In this document: piece by piece, positions 40,951 to 52,578 of the stretch
Layout of the letters: every line of letters starts with the position of its first letter
Position numbering within the stretch: position 1 is the first letter of the stretch
NCBI RefSeq assembly: GCF_019279795.1
Contig: NC_056743.1
Coordinates: forward strand, 930,150,694-930,214,693
Length of the DNA stretch: 64,000 nucleotides
Direction of reading: 5' to 3'
Origin: Protopterus annectens
Taxonomy: Eukaryota; Chordata; Ceratodontiformes; Protopteridae
Program-made: the position numbers and the translations under genes
Notes under the pieces: generated by a model
The model's database searches: none
What the model saw: only the letters and a program-made list of their open reading frames with translations
Told to the model about the DNA's origin: nothing

Positions 40951-42219
40951 TTAGATAGCATTAGGACCAGCTATAAGGCCCTGCAAGACTGCAGTGGCAA
41001 AGCCAGCTCTGGATTTAGAGAAAACTGGCAAATGATAATGCTTGGTGAAATTACGTACAGAACTCCAGGTAGCATCTTCTAGGATGTCACTGGTAGGGAC
41101 GCCTCTGAGAAAGACTGTAGAGGTAAGATGCAGCCCTGGTTGAGTGGGGTCTGATCCCCTGTGGATAGGTTTTCCATGGTGCTTTAAGCAGAAATTAATG
41201 CAATGGCCTATCCATTTAGAAATTGTTTGCTTTGAAATAGCCTTCCCCTTTGCTCCTGCAGCAAACGCCACCAGCAGTTGTTCAGACTTCCTTTGAGGTT
41301 TAGTTCTGTCCAAGTAGAATCTAAGTTGTCTGTGCACATCTAAGGAGTGCAGTATCTGTTCCCCTTTGTTGTGTGGATTAGGAAAGAAGGTTGGCAAATG
41401 AATGGACTGATTAAGAGCCACACTGGATATCACTTTGGGCATGAAGGATGGATTGGTTCTGTCTGCATGAAAGATGATGAAAGGCTCCACTGCCATAAAG
41501 GCCTGTAATTCAGATACCCTTCTTGCTGAAGTGATTGCTAAAATGAAAGCAGTTTTCCAAGAAAGAAATTTTAAATCTGCAGTAGCAGCTGCCTCGAAAG
41601 GAGGAAGAGTGAGTTTCTCCAAGACTAAGTTAAAATCCCAGGCTGGGGTTGGAGCTCTCCTGGGTGGACTTAAATTTTTGGCCCCTTTGAGGAACTGCTT
41701 GAGCAATGGATGAGAGAAGAGGGGAGGTTCTGTGTTATAATGAGATGAAATGGCTGAGGCATGAATTTTGATGGAGGAAAAAGACAAGCCCTTATGAAGC
41801 ATCTCAGTTAAGTATTGTAAAATCTGAGGCAAATTAGGTGCTGCTGTGCTCATCCCTTGAGATTGGTTCCAGGTACAGCATATTTTCCATTTTTCAGCAT
41901 AAGATTTTCTAGTACTAGGCCTCCTTGCCTCTAAAATGATATCCATAACTGGTTTACTGAGGGATGGTAAAGGACAAATTAGGTAATTAGCCAGGCTGCT
42001 AGGTTCAGTGTTGGAAGCTGGGGGTGCAGAATCTGGTTCTCCTGCTGAGACAACAGGGAAGGAATCGGAAGCAGGTGCCATGGGGCCAACTGTGACACAC
42101 TGTGCAAGAGGGGGTACCAGTGTTGGCGTGGCCAGTCTGGTGCAATCAAAATCATCCTTGGCTTGCCCTGTTTGATCTTTAGTAGTACTTTGGAGAGCAG
42201 AGGCAGAGGGGGAAGGCAT
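40951..42219 (-). pseudogene. DIRS F tyrosine recombinase: open frame but catalytic box II destroyed
   Basis: One stop-free frame of 422 codons from the overlap region through LEARRPSTRKSYAEKW, box I TSARRVSELQAF, LDVHRQLRFYLDRTK, KQTISKWIGHC and ATWSSVRNFTKHYHLP (nucleophile kept). Between GKPIHRG and TSTVFLRG, a 1-nt deletion and a nearby 1-nt insertion shift the frame for about 10 codons, so the IRPHSTRAA block (catalytic His and Arg) is read as unrelated residues. Four residues (VSLR) are also missing after FHADR. Despite the open frame it is unlikely to be active. Confidence 0.88.
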
Positions 42220-43691
42220 AGACTGATAGGTTTTTCCAAGCTTGTTTGTGGGGAGTCTTTGTGCAAAATTTGTCCAAATGGTAATTCTGGGGGAGGCAAA
42301 CAGGTCTATATCTGGGCTCCCTCATTTGCTTGTCAGCATGTTGAAAATCCTTGGTTCCAGTTTCCACTCCTGTGGGTCCATGAGGTTTTTGCTTAGTCCG
42401 TCTGCCAGTGTATTTAATTTCCCTGGCAGGAATTGAGCTTGTAGATGCACTTGGTAGCTCAAGGCTATGTTCCACAATGCCATAGCTAGTCTGCAGAGGG
42501 GGTAAGAATGTGTAACCCCCTGCTTGATTATGTACCACATAACAGTGGTGGTGTCCGTCTTTACCATTAGTTGCCCTGGAAGAATGTGGTCCTTGAAGGC
42601 TGTCAGAGCATTTTGTACAGATAACATTTCTTTTTGATTGATATGCAGGTGCACTTGACTTTGGTTCCATTTGCCCTGAATGCACTTCCCTGCCAGGTGA
42701 GCCCCCCATGCATAGTCTGATGCATCTGTTGTTAGGGTTTGGGCGGCAGGAGGTAGTGTGAATGGTAGTCCCTTGTTTTGTTGGCAGGCCTCTGCCCACC
42801 AAAGGAACTCTAGGTGTAGGCAAGGTATGATAGGAATCATAGCTTCTAGATCCTGAGAATGGTGACACCATAGGCTTTTTAGATACCATTGTAGTTTCCT
42901 CATATGCAGTCTTGCATATGGAATTAGAAGAATGCAGGAGGCCATGAACCCCAAGGCTTGCAGTATTTGCCTTGCAGATAACAGGGTTTTTGTGGTCACT
43001 TGTTTGAAGTAGGTTGTCAAATGAATTTGTTTCTCTGGGATGAGGAAAGCCATCTGGGAAGTTGTATTCAAAGCTTGCTCCCAGGAATATAATTTGTTGA
43101 CGGGGTACCAGGTGTGATTTATTTTCGTTTATGGTGTACCCCAGACAAGTTAGCACCCTTTGTACAAAGGCCAGATGATTCAAAAGTATGTCCTGGCTTT
43201 CTGCCTGAATTAGACAATCGTCCAGGTATGGGTACATTTGAATATTTCTTTGTCTGCAAAATGCAATAACTGGAGCTAGGCACTTTGTGAATACCCTGGG
43301 CGCAGTAGATACGCAAAAGGGCAGTGCAGAGTACTGATCGTGCGTGCAGCCTGCTTTGAAGCAAAGGTATCTTCTGCAAGATTCCCTGATTGGGATGTGC
43401 AAGTATGCTGCTTTTAAATCTAGTGTTGCCAATCAGGCATCTTTGCCTAGCATAGGAAGTAACTGGTGAAGAATCAGCATCTTGAATTTTGGAATCACCA
43501 AAACGGTGTTTAGGGCAGACAGGTCCAGGATAGGACACCATGAATTGTCTTTTCTGGGTACCAGGAAAAGTCTTGAGCAGAAACCTTGCCCGTTTTCCTC
43601 TTCTGGTACCAAATGAATAGCCCCCATGCTTAAGAGAGAAAGTACTTGCTATTGGGCCTCTGCCCACTGACTTGGGGGTAGATCTGGCCAC
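41990..43691 (-). pseudogene. DIRS F reverse transcriptase, RNase H and methyltransferase-like region
   Basis: LIHLVPEEENGQGFCSRLFLVPRKDN (43620), LDLKAAYLHIPI (motif A, E to A), YQYSALPF...APRVFTK (motif B, changed), YPYLDDCLIQ (motif C, about 43215). In a second frame (43071-42322): ARQILQALGFMASCILLIPYARLH, TTDASDYAWGAH, KTDTTTVMWYIIKQGV (N to T in TDN, NKQG to IKQG) and LADGLSKNLMDPQEW. The MT-like remainder LPPLPLLSKVLLKI and ILIAPDWPRQHWYPLL is at 42230-42110. Three or more breaks. Confidence 0.83.
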
Positions 43692-43824
43692 CCGCCTGGT
43701 GTTGGCAATGTGTGGAACTGAAATCTGTATCCCTGGGACACTATTTAAAACCCATTTGTCCTGGGTAATGAGTTACCAAGTTCTTTGCATGAAGACCAAT
43801 CTTTCCCCCCAAAGGGGCAGCCAG

Positions 43825-45678
43825 TTAAGTGATTGGAAGTTTTAAAAATAAGTCACTGAGACAGTTTACCATAGGGGGGAGTTTTATTACTCCCAGATTT
43901 GGAAGTGGAGGCCCCCACTGCTTAGTCCTGTGCGTACCCTGGGACTGCAGCCTGGGAGCTCTGCTGGATCTGGGTTTGGACTGAGAAGATCTGGAAGGGG
44001 CAGGAAAGGACCATTTCTTGGAAGGCCAATGCCTACTAAATATTGGAGGTTGTGCTCGTAAAAAAATCTTTAACAGTTTGCATAGATTTAGCTTTTTCTT
44101 CCAACTTTTTAAGAGCTTCTTTTGCTTTGTTGCCAAACAGGTGGTCCTGGTTCAGGGGAGCATCCAGTAAGTTTGCTTTAACATGATATGGTAGGGATTG
44201 CTCCTTAAGCCAAGCATGCCTTCTAAGTACAGACCCAGTTACAGCAGCCCTGCAAGATGCCTCTAGAGAGTCAAAACCACATTGCAAAGTATGTTTTCCA
44301 ATCTGTTCAGCTGAATGCAATAAATCCTGTAAATCCTTATTTTCAGCACAATCAGGAATTATCATTTTCTGTTTAAGCAATCCAATAATATGCTGCTGAT
44401 ACTTTAACATATGAAACTGGCAGTTTAAGGCCCTAATGGCCAAAGTTGCAGAAGTGTATACCCTCTTACCCCATCTATCCAGCGCCTTGGAGTCTCTTAT
44501 CAGAGGAGGTAGGATTTTTGGCAGTAGTAGTTTTAATGCCCTTGGGCCCCTGTGAAATGGTCTCAGGATCCGCAGTAGGAATTTAAAAAGGAACTTGTGA
44601 GAGTCAGGGACCCTGTAATATCTATCAAGTTTTCTGGGAGCAGGAGCTAAAGAGTCAGAGGCCAAACTAGATTCTGCAAATGCATCATCAACAATGTCTA
44701 GAACAGGAGGGTATGGCTAAAGGCCTGTGCTGGGGCAGGAGTAAGAAATCCCTAAGCCTCTTTTTAGAATCAGAGAAATCCTGACTTTCCCAATGAAAAT
44801 GCTCCCTGAGAGTATGCAAGGTTTCACCAAAAAATAAATCCTCGGGGGGGGGGGGGGAGGGGGTGTAGAGGGTTTAGAGTCCTCAGCATCAGAATCCTTA
44901 TAGGTAGATAAAGGTAAATCCTGGTCATCAGAGGAAACAGAAAATTCAGAATCCTGGGCAGAAGTATCAAACAAACTCAGTCCTAGATCTCTTAGAGGGG
45001 GAAGGTTGGCTTCCCCTGATTAAAGTAATAAGGTCTTCAGCCATTCTTATCATTTGTTTTTTAGGCATAGATGCCTGACCATGCGGTCTAGGTGTCGGTT
45101 TTCTAGGCATGGTTCGAGTTTTAGGCCTTAAAGAAGAAGATGGCGTCGGTTTAATATGCAAGTCAGTAGGCCTGAAAACACCCTCAGAAGCCGGTGCCTG
45201 CACAGCGGCTCCGGACCCATCCAAGGCACAGACATCTGCAGGTTCCACAGTTGAAGCATGTCGCGGCATACCGGACTCCGAATGGGTCTCAGTAGAGGCC
45301 TCCGAATCAGAAGTAGCAGGTATCAGGAGCTTTGAAAGCACCTCACTGAGTAACGGCGAACTGGCGACTGGCTTAGGAGAAGCGTCGTCGGCAGCTTTGG
45401 ACCTCGGCGGCCTGTCTCTGCCTTCATCTTTTGCATTTTTTCGGAATGTCGGTAGTCAGTTGGCTGACCGAAGACATATCAGGATAACTGAACCAAGCAT
45501 CAAAATATTTAGAAGTGTAAATATACCAACGATGGATAGTTTGTGGTTTAAATAAGGCACAAAACTGACAGCAAGGTACGTCGTAGTCAGGGCCTAGGCA
45601 AGGAAAACAGTATGAATGAAAATCTTTATCAGGTATTTGCTTTACACAAGTTATGCAATTATTTACTTTTACTGACAT
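43825..45678 (-). pseudogene. DIRS F Gag-like protein with in-frame zinc module
   Basis: ATG at 45678 (MSVKVNNCITC) reads through the full zinc module (C-x2-C, D-x-H-x2-C-x2-CLG, CC-x-FC) in frame into MSSVSQLTT, the equivalent of the gag start, until a stop at 45424. So in this copy the module and gag are in one frame, which argues that the ancestral Gag began with it. Beyond: a Ser-rich linker, an acidic block near 44900 with a G run (44846-44859) that breaks it, ALDRWGKRVYTSATLAIRALNCQ (44450) and the basic tail. Confidence 0.78.
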
Positions 45679-45816
45679 CGGATAAGAGCAAGAAAAAGTT
45701 TCCCCAACATGGTACTTGGCTTTTAGTTGGAGACTTCGGTTCTGAAACTCGAAAATGAAAATTTCAGGAGTCTGCCGACCGGCACTTACGAACTGCTTCT
45801 GCTTCGGGCACCGCAT

Positions 45817-45997
45817 GGCAAGAAAGACTGGTGTAATGGCATTGGCTGCATGTTTTATACCCCTGATTACCTGACGTCACGGAAGAAGAGACAGCGACTG
45901 ACACAGGACCCAAGACTTTGTTAATCAGGCTGACTGAGGGCTACTGCAAGCAGATAACCCAAATGTGATGACTGCAACAGTGAAACACAAAGAGCAT
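45817..45997. repeat. Right ITR of DIRS F
   Basis: Ends ACACAAAGAGCAT. Contains TGACGTCA (45872-45879) and a TATA-like box (TATAAAAC, 45852-45859 on the minus strand). Confidence 0.9.
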
Positions 45998-47915
45998 CTC
46001 CTGAACCTGCTGCCCTACTCGCTCCATCCACTGTATAAGATATCAGTCTCATGGAGGAGCTGACGAGGGAATTTAAGGTGGATAGCTGGGAGGAGACTTT
46101 CTCATTCACCCCCACAGCTAATGAACCTTGTAGAGTATCTCCTAGCTCTTTCAGGAGATCTCTTTGTATCCTTGTAAAGTGAGTGAGGTAGTTAAGCGAT
46201 CGGAGTGTAAATGTCTCTGACGAAAAGACATGCTTCCCATATCTGTCCATTGTTCGAGAATCTTTATTCGGAGGATGAACAGATGAAGATGCTTCAGAAA
46301 GTTCCATCTTGGTGGCTGCCGCCACACCATGGCATCGACAGGTACACCCTATGTGAGAAAATCTTTTCTGGTAGGTGTTGACAAAAACTTGTTTGGCCTC
46401 CGAGGGACTGGCTCCATAGTGTCAGGTGACTCCCCACGCCTTTCGACTGACCAAGTCCATTAGTTCATTGAAAGGTGGAGACACACAGGAGGCTGAAGGT
46501 TGAGATCCAAAGGCCTTCAGGTATACTGACTCATCAGAAGGGGTGATGCTTTTCCAGCCGCCTCTCTGCTTAAAGATCTCCAGGATATCTGCAAATGATA
46601 TATCAAAGGACGACCGTGGGAACCCTTCTGACTCCTTGAGGTCAGTATCTGAGGTGATGGACTCATCAGGGGAGTCGATATGCTTCCTTTTGCAAGTTCT
46701 CTTCAGAGAGGGCTCCTCAGAAGGGTATTCTGGGGAGGCCTCGGAAGAGAGTAGTTCACCCAATGGGGGATTCCTGAGGCTCTGGATCTCTGCTGTCCTG
46801 TGGATGGGGTGGTGCCGAGATAGTAGCCAGTGCCTTGGGGGGATGAATGCTGGTACCCCTATGTAGAGCTGTAGAAGGGGACAGCATACTCCTCATCAGC
46901 TCAAAAGCAGATCCCACCAGTTCTGAGGATGTTCCCAGCTCCGAGGAGACAGAGGACACCCCCGGTTCAAGGGAAATCTGCTTCAAGGCTGATGTGGGAG
47001 CCGAGCTCACTCAAGCAGACACACCAACAGGTGAACTTGTAACCGAAGAAGTTCAGGCCAGAGCATCTCCCCGGGGCTGCCCGGAGAACCCCAGCTCCCA
47101 GACACTCCAAACAGCAATGAGAAAGTCAGAGTAGATTTCAGTTCCGTAATCTCTGAAGGGGGTCACAGAACTGACGGTTCTACAGTAAATAGTACCAGGG
47201 ACTCTGGCTCCGAGGGTCCAGCTTGGCTCGGAGGAGGAACGACAGTGGATGCCATCGTCTTGGGAGGCTCCGACACCTGATGGGTCAGAGCCGAGAACAA
47301 TTTGGCCAGCGCAGGCAACTTCAGGATTCTGCGCACCACCCACTCCACGTCATCATCAAATAGGCTCCTAGTGGACCTGGAGGATAGAGAAGGAGATCTC
47401 TCCAAAATGGGTGATCTCAAAGTAGGGGAGACTGGGGGGATGTGAACGGACTGGCTCCAAGACATGGTATCTTGCGGCTCCGAAGACCTTGGGGACGAAG
47501 AACCAGGCTTATCAATGATGACGACTTCCATCGGTTTTGAAGGCTGTGGAGCCGAGGAGGCCGATAGTTTAGAAAGTTTCAACAATTTTTCTGGAGGCTC
47601 CAACTGAACCTAAGAGACAGGTGATGGCCTTTTGGAAGGTTTGTCCTTCTTTGAAGAACAGGATGAAAAAGAAGCACTCTGCACAGCTTCTTCAAAAGTC
47701 AGCTTTAAGAGACCCTTGAGAATCAATTTGTTTCTCCTCTCCTGTAACACTCGTGCACTAAAGGAGTGGCAGAAAGTGCAATCCTCCTGTAAATGAATAG
47801 CTCCTAGACAATATATGCAAATGACATGTCCGCCTGTAATTGACATTCTGTGTACATTTCTGACATTTCTTAAAAGCCAAAGGCTTCTGCTCTCTCTCTA
47901 GAGTCTTTAGACATG
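45998..47915 (-). pseudogene. DIRS G gag, 5' and middle part
   Basis: From 47915: a damaged start (MSKDSRERAEAF), then ITGGHVICIYCLGAIHLQEDCTFCHSF, the zinc module (CLG-x2-H-x4-C-x2-C). Then ERRNKLILKGLLK, a Ser/Pro-rich stretch, SDTDLKESEGFPRSS (46660) and SVHPPNKDSRTMDRYGKHVFSSETFTLRSLNYLTHF (46290-46180). The last is the family 1 version of the LAP2alpha-like helical block. Several frameshifts; joins 40441 across F. Confidence 0.75.
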
Positions 47916-48409
47916 ATGGAGAAAGTTCCCAAAAAGATTACAAAGACAAGTAACTCAGAACACTTGCATGTTAACACACACTAATCTAATAAACACTGCA
48001 CATCTAAGTGCAAGATAATTTAGAAACTAACTCTGACAAAGGGAGAGCACTAGGACCTCTAACTTAAACCTAGATACCAAGGAATAACAAACACAGGCAC
48101 TAATACTACCAGCCCTCTAACTAAAATGGGCCATTAGCTCTCTAATTTAAATGAGCTAAATGAACTAATTGCAAGATTATACTAAACATCCCACTACAAT
48201 AAACTATGGGATACAATAAGCCTGCAAAAAAAACGACGGCCCAACAACAGCAACCAACAGCAGAAAGAGATAAAGTAAACTACACACTAAATCTAACTAT
48301 CTAATTCTATATAAACACTATAAATGTAAGAATCCTAAAATTTTAAGCAAAATGAAAAATACAAAAACTTAGCCATGGTCAAGAAGAGCACATCCAACCT
48401 CGTAAAGCG
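47916..48409 (-). other. DIRS G leader between gag and right ITR
   Basis: AT-rich, no ORF; comparable to 6687-7004 in A. Confidence 0.5.
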
Positions 48410-48565
48410 GCAAACAAGATCTGAGGAGTTGCACCACTGCATCGTGGGATACCTACCTGCCACAAGCCAAGTTTGAGACTTCCAGCTGTGTATTCGGCCG
48501 AGTTGGAGCAGAGTATTGGCTCCGAACCCGAATAAGAATGAAGGTGAGATAGGACAACATAACAT
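48410..48565. repeat. Right ITR of DIRS G
   Basis: Inverted partner of 36726-36891. Confidence 0.88.
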
Positions 48566-48677
48566 CACATCCCTATGACACATCCATTCGTGGGACTGAG
48601 TTAAAGGACCTGCTCAAAGTGTCTGCCACGATGTCCTGACCTGAAGGGATGTAAACTGCCTGAAGAGTCACTTGATA
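48566..48677 (-). pseudogene. DIRS I RNase H fragment
   Basis: Third segment of I, aligned with the region coding (LSR)-x-MDPHEW in other copies (GTGTCTGCCACG, ACCTGAAGGGATGTAAACTG). The right end carries CACTTGATA (48669-48677), repeated with one change at 59064, as the target duplication of PLE L. Confidence 0.6.
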
Positions 48678-48715
48678 CTTAACAAGATTACTAACCACTA
48701 GTAGGTTGTCAATTT

Positions 48716-48905
48716 AAGGTGAAACTCCATTGGCAAAAGAAACACACCAGACTCTTCCAACAGACCACAAATGAAATGAATGGACTGGAAATAACACAGG
48801 AAGCAAATGTTTAAATCCATCTCTCAGTAAATACTTAACCAATAAAAATCCTTATCAAGAAAAAAGTAGAGTAGCATTTAAAGTGATGGTACATATATAA
48901 ATTAG
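48716..48905 (-). repeat. Inverted pLTR of PLE L (left)
   Basis: Matches the reverse complement of 58783-59063, for example AATGGACTGGAAATAACACAG and CAGTAAATACTTAACCAATA. It lacks about 85 bases present in the right copy, including the hammerhead-like core. Confidence 0.82.
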
Positions 48906-49089
48906 ATGGTTTGACCAGAATCTCATTAAGTATAGAAATTTACATCTTGACAATATGTACTTAAATGAGTGTGTTAAACTATAAAAGAGTACCCAAAGGC
49001 CTTAGACTTTTGAAGTTTGCAGTTGGTTTACTGCCTAATTCTTCTTTACACTGTGAATTTAGTGAACTGTTGATCTTACATGGAATGAG

Positions 49090-51538
49090 TTAGTTAAATT
49101 GTTTATTACAGACAATGAGAGTAAAATCCAGTTCCTGGAGAATGAAGTACTGCAGTTACACAACACTGAGGCTGATCCATGTTTTTCAGGGTATAAACAA
49201 AAATATTTCAAGATTTTTAATAAGGTTGACAATATAGTAAAAAGAATACAATAAAGAAACAGAAAAAATACTTAGGGATAAACAAGAGTACGACAAAAAA
49301 CGTGCTGATCCCAAACCTAAGCAGTACCATCAAAACAAGCTGCTTGCTTCGTATAATGAAAGGCGACAGTGACATGCTTTTAATCTAGACCTTAGCCCTT
49401 TCATTACAAATTACACTGAGGTATTTGACAATTTTGGAACTGGAGAGCCTGACCATAATGATAGAAGGCCCTCCAATAGATTTGTTCTTCAGGGTCCCCC
49501 TTTTCGGAATCAGCAAGTAAATTCTCCCAAGCAACTGAAACGAAGCAGAAAAGGGAGGGGACAAGAAGAAGAAACATTAAAAGGGACTTTTTTTTACTGA
49601 CTGTATAGAGAATGACAACAGTTGTTGCAAATTTTTTATGAAGGATGGCTTTAAAGTATTTAATTATAGCTATCTTGAACTGGATAGTACATGTTTCATT
49701 TTTTAAAAAGGGGTTTAAGATTGTTCCTGTCTTCAAGCAGGATATAGTACAAGTGTTATTCATTTTAAACTCTCTTGGTTTAACTTTACATACTTTTTTG
49801 GTTCTCCCCCCTCTTCCCCACCAGTAGTTCCTTTGTTTGAAAAGGAAGAGTAAGTTTGTACCACCTTGCTCCCCCTATGATTTCTGTTTTTGAAAAAGCT
49901 TTTGAGGGTAAATTTAGGCGTTTCTTGAAAAACAGTAGTTAAGTAAAAGACAACTTAACGTCTGATGAAAGAGAAATGTTGGTCCTGATTACGGGCAACA
50001 AGGAGATCCTTGTTATGAAAAAAAAAAAAAAAAAAAAACTAAATTAACACAGCCTACTCTAAAACTGATTTTTACTAAAATGATCTTGTTATTAAGGGGG
50101 TTCTGCCAAGAGATGTTTTTGATTTTGTTAAAGTTAACAAGCCTGTAATTCCAGCAATCTTTGGACTACCAAAGGCACACAAGTGTATACAAAATCCTCC
50201 ACTTAGACCTATTGTGTCAGTGGCAAATTCCAAAACAGAGCCCCTAGCTACGCATGTTGATGTAAGCTGTAAAGTTTTGGTGGAAAGTGAGAACCATATT
50301 CTGCTTAACTCAAGGCATTTGTTTTATCACCAAAGATGTAGTTAACTTGTTTTCAGTGATTCCACACAATGAGGGTTTACATTTCCATGATATGTTACTT
50401 AAGGACAAAATATAGAATGCCAATGAAATAGATGTTATTCAAGAATTCCTTGAAATGGTATTAAAAGATAATTTCGTTTATTTTGATAGTGAGTTCTATC
50501 ATCAAATTGCAGGGTAGTGATGGGTGCTAAATGTGATCCCACTTATGCAAATTTAGTTCTTGTAGACTGGGAGCACACTAAGGTTTTTACTTCCAAGTTT
50601 TTCAATAAAGTATTTTATTTCAAATGTTTAGAAGACATCTTAATTTTGTGGGATGATGATGTTTCTGTGTTCGAACAATTTCTATCTGAACAAAATGCCT
50701 TCACTAGTTTCTTGGATTTACATCCAGAGCTGGAATTGGAAGCAAGTTCATCAACTTTCTTGATGTGACAGTAACTAAGGACAAGCAGCATAAAACATGT
50801 TGCAAACATTTTTAGAAATTAGACCTATTCACACTCCTTTCCACATTATAATAGCTGCCATCCCCCTTTTCAAAAGAAGAATATAATTAGAAGCCAAATG
50901 GTACGCCTGTCAAGAATAGTTTCTCTTGACACACTTTACAGATGAGCTTAACAAGCTTGGCAATATGTTCTGTGAAAGGGATTATCCTATTGAACTGGTT
51001 GAATCTGTTAGGGCAGAAATACTAGACTGCAGACAGGGTAAATTTGCCCCTTTACTTTGTAACACTAGTGAAATGGATGAATTTTCACAGAGTAAAAAGA
51101 CTATCACTAACAATCAAGAAAAGGTTGGTGCTATTATTATTAGATATAACCATCAGACACCAGCACTAAGATATATTCTAAACGAAACTTGGAGTAGTTT
51201 TCACTACTGACTACAACAATGTTTTAGGTCCAGCACTTAAAATTGCATACAGTAGAGATGAAAACCTCAAGAATAATTTTGAAACCAATATTAGCAGTAT
51301 AAGATGTTTATGTCCAAAGATAAAGTATGCCCATTGTAAATATTATAAATTTATTCAAGATGGACCATATGTAGTTGTCGATGGACGTGACAAAACTCTC
51401 TCATGTCTGTGGGTATGCAACTGTAATATGAAGATAGTTGTTCACCTTGCCACATGTTCAGTTTGCTTTGCATTTTATATCAGTAAAACCACTAGAAAGC
51501 TTAGAGAATGGATTTATGAACATGCTTATGACATAAAA
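49090..51538 (+). pseudogene. PLE L reverse transcriptase and first part of GIY-YIG endonuclease
   Basis: Penelope-type ORF, heavily frameshifted. N-terminal part: LENEVLQLHNTEADP and RDKQEYDKKR (49125-49320). RT: DNLTSDEREMLVLI (49950), an A run (50019-50038), VIPAIFGLPKAHKC, LRPIVSVANSKTEPLATHVD (50180-50260), MGAKCDPTYANL (50520), FYFKCLEDILILWDDD (about 50610-50660; catalytic Asp-Asp context changed to LED). Endonuclease start: FYISKTTRKLREWIYEHAYDIK (51475-51538). K is inserted there. PLE RTs prime on nicked target DNA or at telomeres. This copy is dead. Confidence 0.78.
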
Positions 51539-51723
51539 AAAGAAATTATGTTCTTACCATAACTTTCCATTTGTGTTGTCGATCTTCATTCATACTTGAC
51601 TGTTGGGTTCGGTTCCGACCCTCGGAACCAACTCGGCCATTACATCAAGCTTGCGCCAGCCAAAAACTCTCAAGCTAAGGCTACCCATACTGCCTCTCTT
51701 CCCTTTACCTCAGATCAAGTTTA
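51539..51723. repeat. Left ITR of DIRS K
   Basis: Inverted partner of 58336-58480 (for example AACTCGGCCATTACATCAAG). Confidence 0.88.
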
Positions 51724-51832
51724 TCCATTATGAAGAAAATTATTTAAGCTCTGTCTGAGCAACAACCCTACTAGAGCCCCAGGACTAGTTCTGAACCTCC
51801 AGGAGTCCCTAGGAGGGGGCCGGAGGGTGGGT

Positions 51833-51936
51833 TGTCAAGAATGAATGAAGATCGACAACACAGATGGAACGTTATGGTAAGAACATAACTTCTTTATCTG
51901 ATGTTGTCAATCTTCATTCATTCTTGATTTTGGGCG
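51833..51936. repeat. ICR of DIRS K
   Basis: Left-tip complement to ACATAACTTCTTT, then right-tip complement from ATCTGATGTTGTC. Confidence 0.85.
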
Positions 51937-52199
51937 ACAGTCCCCAGCTACTTTAAATCCTGAGAGGCCCTAAGGAAGGATATTCTTGAGCACCATAGAG
52001 CCAAATGATGCTCTTCACCTGGAGATAATGTCTAATTTGTAATGAGGGATAAAGGTATGAGGAGTTGCTCAAGTTGCGGCTGTGCATGTATCTTCCACAG
52101 AAGCTCTGGAATGAAAGACTACAGAAGTGGAAACAGATCTGGTAGAATCAGCTCTAACTTTTGCTGGTAAATCAAGTTTATTTTGACTATATATAAATT

Positions 52200-52578
52200 A
52201 ATGCAACTTATTAAAGAAAAAACTAGTATGGCAGCTTAGATTAAATGCTACCTTCTCTCTTGGACTGAACGAAAGTGTGTCACTGAAACCTGTTTTGAAG
52301 GAGGCGGCGGCCAATGTTTAAAAGTTTTTTAATAAGCAACTATTATTTTAATTTTTAAGTGACTTTAGAGGTTGTTTTAATTGGTTAATAATTGGTAAAT
52401 GTGGTTAATTGATAGCAAATTGATAAAAGGTATATAAAGAGTGGATTTAGTGGTATTTATTATCTGATGAAGTCTCTGGTACGAGACAAAAGCACTCATC
52501 ATTGTGTGGTTTTATTTACATTCCAATAAATTGGCATCCTTCTGCTGTGGTCGGATTGTTTTACAATTTTAAATGCAA
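52200..52578 (+). mobile_element. PLE-type solo pLTR inserted in DIRS K
   Basis: 52207-52571 has no counterpart in sister recombinase genes and is flanked by AATGCAA at 52200-52206 and 52572-52578. It is non-coding and AT-rich. It ends with a hammerhead-like core, a hairpin and a tail (CATTCCAATAAATTGGCATC) that parallels the pLTRs of the two larger PLEs in layout but not in sequence. Confidence 0.6.
52464..52500 (+). ncRNA. Candidate hammerhead ribozyme core in the solo pLTR
   Basis: CTGATGA (52464-52470), A, stem II GTCTC (52472-52476) with loop TGGTAC and GAGAC (52483-52487), then AAAA (GAAA expected) and GCAC-T. Perfect 5-bp stem II. A short self-complementary stem III is known in PLE hammerheads. 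Stem I is not clear by eye. Confidence 0.4.

Larger units (their letters stand above)
40442..45997 (-). mobile_element. DIRS element F, family 2 (5556 bp), inside a family 1 element
   Basis: Complete element in the gag of G: CAAGGAAA before, CTCCTGAA after, no target duplication. The recombinase frame is open but has lost box II. Gag and RT are frameshifted. Confidence 0.9.
36726..48565 (-). mobile_element. DIRS element G, family 1 (6284 bp without F)
   Basis: Nested in the methyltransferase/RNase H region of I (CAGAAA before, CACATC after). It hosts F in its gag (40442-45997). All genes are frameshifted. Family 1 ends AAAGAAG... and ...CATAACAT. Confidence 0.88.

Noticed and set aside
49404-49763. 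Minus-strand open frame of 119 codons in PLE L
   Set aside because: Low-complexity antisense of the PLE N-terminal region; plus-strand motifs explain the sequence.
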